Assembly (NCBI GenBank): GCA_030599175.1
Contig: JAUVON010000195.1
Location: 1-5,760, forward strand
Length of the DNA: 5,760 nt
DNA from: Desulfobulbaceae bacterium
Lineage (GTDB): Bacteria > Desulfobacterota > Desulfobulbia > Desulfobulbales > Desulfocapsaceae
Direction of reading: 5' to 3'
A program made the translations under genes and the position numbers. This document shows positions 4,843-5,760 of the stretch, piece after piece (position 1 is the stretch's first letter; each line of letters starts with the position of its first letter). Below the pieces are notes generated by a model. That model was given only the letters and a program-made list of their open reading frames with translations, did not search any database and was not told the DNA's origin.

Positions 4843-5760
4843 GTGACAACTCCCAGATTAGATATTCTCATCTATGCCCATGACGGCCGTGGACTTGGGC
4901 ATGCTGGCCGCAGTATTGGAATCGGCATGGCTCTTCGTCGGCTCTACCCGCATTTGAAAGTTCTATTTGTTTCAGGCTGCAGGCAGTCTCAGGAACTGAT
5001 CGGCCCGGCTCCACTTGACTGGTTAAAGCTTCCGGCATACGAAACTAAAGTGGAAGACGGCAGATCAACAGGGATTACGGGCCGGTCTATGTTTGCTGAT
5101 AAAGAGCTGGGAGTTGTCAGGGCGGAGGAACTGGAACATCTGGTAACCTTATATCGACCGCGACTGGTTCTTGTGGATCACACCCCACAGGGAAAACACA
5201 AAGAACTTGTGAAAGCCCTGGCCATAAGTCGGAATGTCGGTACTCGCTGGATTCTTGGTGTTCGGGGTGTTATGGGGGCTGTGTCCCAGGCCGGATCTGA
5301 CCTGGCGGGAAATCTGTTTCGGCAATATTTTTCTGAGTTGCTCTGGTATGGAGATAGGGGAGTGCTTGGAGATGTACATATTGAGCAGCTCCGGCAACAG
5401 TATGGGGCAGCACCCCAGGAGTGTGGCTATGTTTCAAGGCTGGCAGAGCTTGATTTCTGGCGGCTTGACGAGTCTGGTTCGGATGAGAGGCTGGCCGGGA
5501 CTGTTTCTGTACCCTGGCTGGGTGAAAAATCGCTGCATTTTCTTGAGCAGCTTGCCTGCGGTCTGGCAACTATCCCTCAGGATTTTGGTAAGTTGCGTCT
5601 TTTCCTTGATACCGGCGAGTCCCCGGAGGTTAAAAAGAAGGTATCTGGTATGTTTGCCGGACTTAGTCATTGTCGCTTGGAGCTACCGGGGTTGAGGTAT
5701 GTTGATGCCCTGCTCTGTTCACAGACAGCGGTGATTTACGGAGGCTATAACTCTCTTATG
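4843..5760 (+). CDS. MurG-like GT-B glycosyltransferase of the COG4671 type (3' end outside window)
   Basis: A GTG start at 4843 with GGAG 7 bp upstream opens a frame of 306 codons that continues past the window edge. The N-terminus, LDILIYAHDGRGLGHAGRS (residues 6-24), is the GHxxRS-type glycine-rich loop of GT-B enzymes related to MurG. The LPAYETKVEDG stretch (about 64-74), the LVLVDHTPQGKHKEL stretch (about 104-118) and GGYNSLM at the visible end (300-306, matching the family's GGYNT motif) fit the predicted glycosyltransferase family COG4671. The GGYN motif normally belongs to the donor-binding domain, so roughly the last quarter of the protein is missing here. Frame and start are firm. 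The sugar and acceptor are unknown. It is divergent from the GT4 gene and probably belongs to the same polysaccharide region, perhaps leading a rightward operon. Long open frames overlapping 5234-5695 on other phases are shadows. Confidence 0.88.
   Translation, partial: MTTPRLDILIYAHDGRGLGHAGRSIGIGMALRRLYPHLKVLFVSGCRQSQELIGPAPLDWLKLPAYETKVEDGRSTGITGRSMFADKELGVVRAEELEHLVTLYRPRLVLVDHTPQGKHKELVKALAISRNVGTRWILGVRGVMGAVSQAGSDLAGNLFRQYFSELLWYGDRGVLGDVHIEQLRQQYGAAPQECGYVSRLAELDFWRLDESGSDERLAGTVSVPWLGEKSLHFLEQLACGLATIPQDFGKLRLFLDTGESPEVKKKVSGMFAGLSHCRLELPGLRYVDALLCSQTAVIYGGYNSLM

Noticed and set aside
5234..5695. 153-codon plus-strand open frame and opposite-strand frames in the same area
   Set aside because: They lie inside the continuous glycosyltransferase frame that starts at 4843 and carries family motifs on both sides.

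Overview
The window reads as envelope and surface-polysaccharide territory of a Gram-negative bacterium. It holds five protein genes, two of them cut by the window edges: three glycosyltransferases, a Tat-exported M15-type peptidase and an ExeA/GspA-like AAA+ ATPase joined to an OmpA-type peptidoglycan-binding domain. The ExeA–OmpA style of protein, the M15 relative and the long imperfect palindrome ending in ATGGT/ACCAT together recall Desulfobacterota (deltaproteobacteria). That placement is an inference from gene style, not a proof.

Layout from left to right. Positions 1-84 (minus) are the first 28 codons of a family 2 glycosyltransferase. Positions 85-383 are a spacer. Positions 384-1274 (plus) encode a TTG-started, twin-arginine-exported M15/VanY-like peptidase. 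Positions 1275-1671 are a repeat-rich spacer with a ~125-bp imperfect palindrome and two exact copies of an 18-bp sequence 240 bp apart, the second of which supplies the likely ribosome binding site of the next gene. Positions 1672-3558 (plus) encode a 628-residue protein: AAA+ ATPase, one membrane segment, six 14-residue repeats, then an OmpA-like domain. Positions 3539-4678 (minus) encode a family 4 glycosyltransferase whose 3' end overlaps the ATPase gene by 20 bp. After a 164-bp divergent spacer, positions 4843-5760 (plus) begin a MurG-like/COG4671-type glycosyltransferase that runs off the window.

How the genes may work together. The glycosyltransferases point to synthesis of a glycan such as exopolysaccharide, capsule or LPS. 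The ATPase–OmpA protein could couple cytoplasmic ATP binding to a peptidoglycan anchor, as ExeA does when it helps a secretin assemble across the wall. The peptidase could trim or open peptidoglycan locally. The strands alternate, so this is not one operon and the functional link rests on neighbourhood only. The most noteworthy points are substitutions at several expected key positions of the ATPase–OmpA protein, the shortened metal-binding spacing in the peptidase, and the repeat structure between these two genes.
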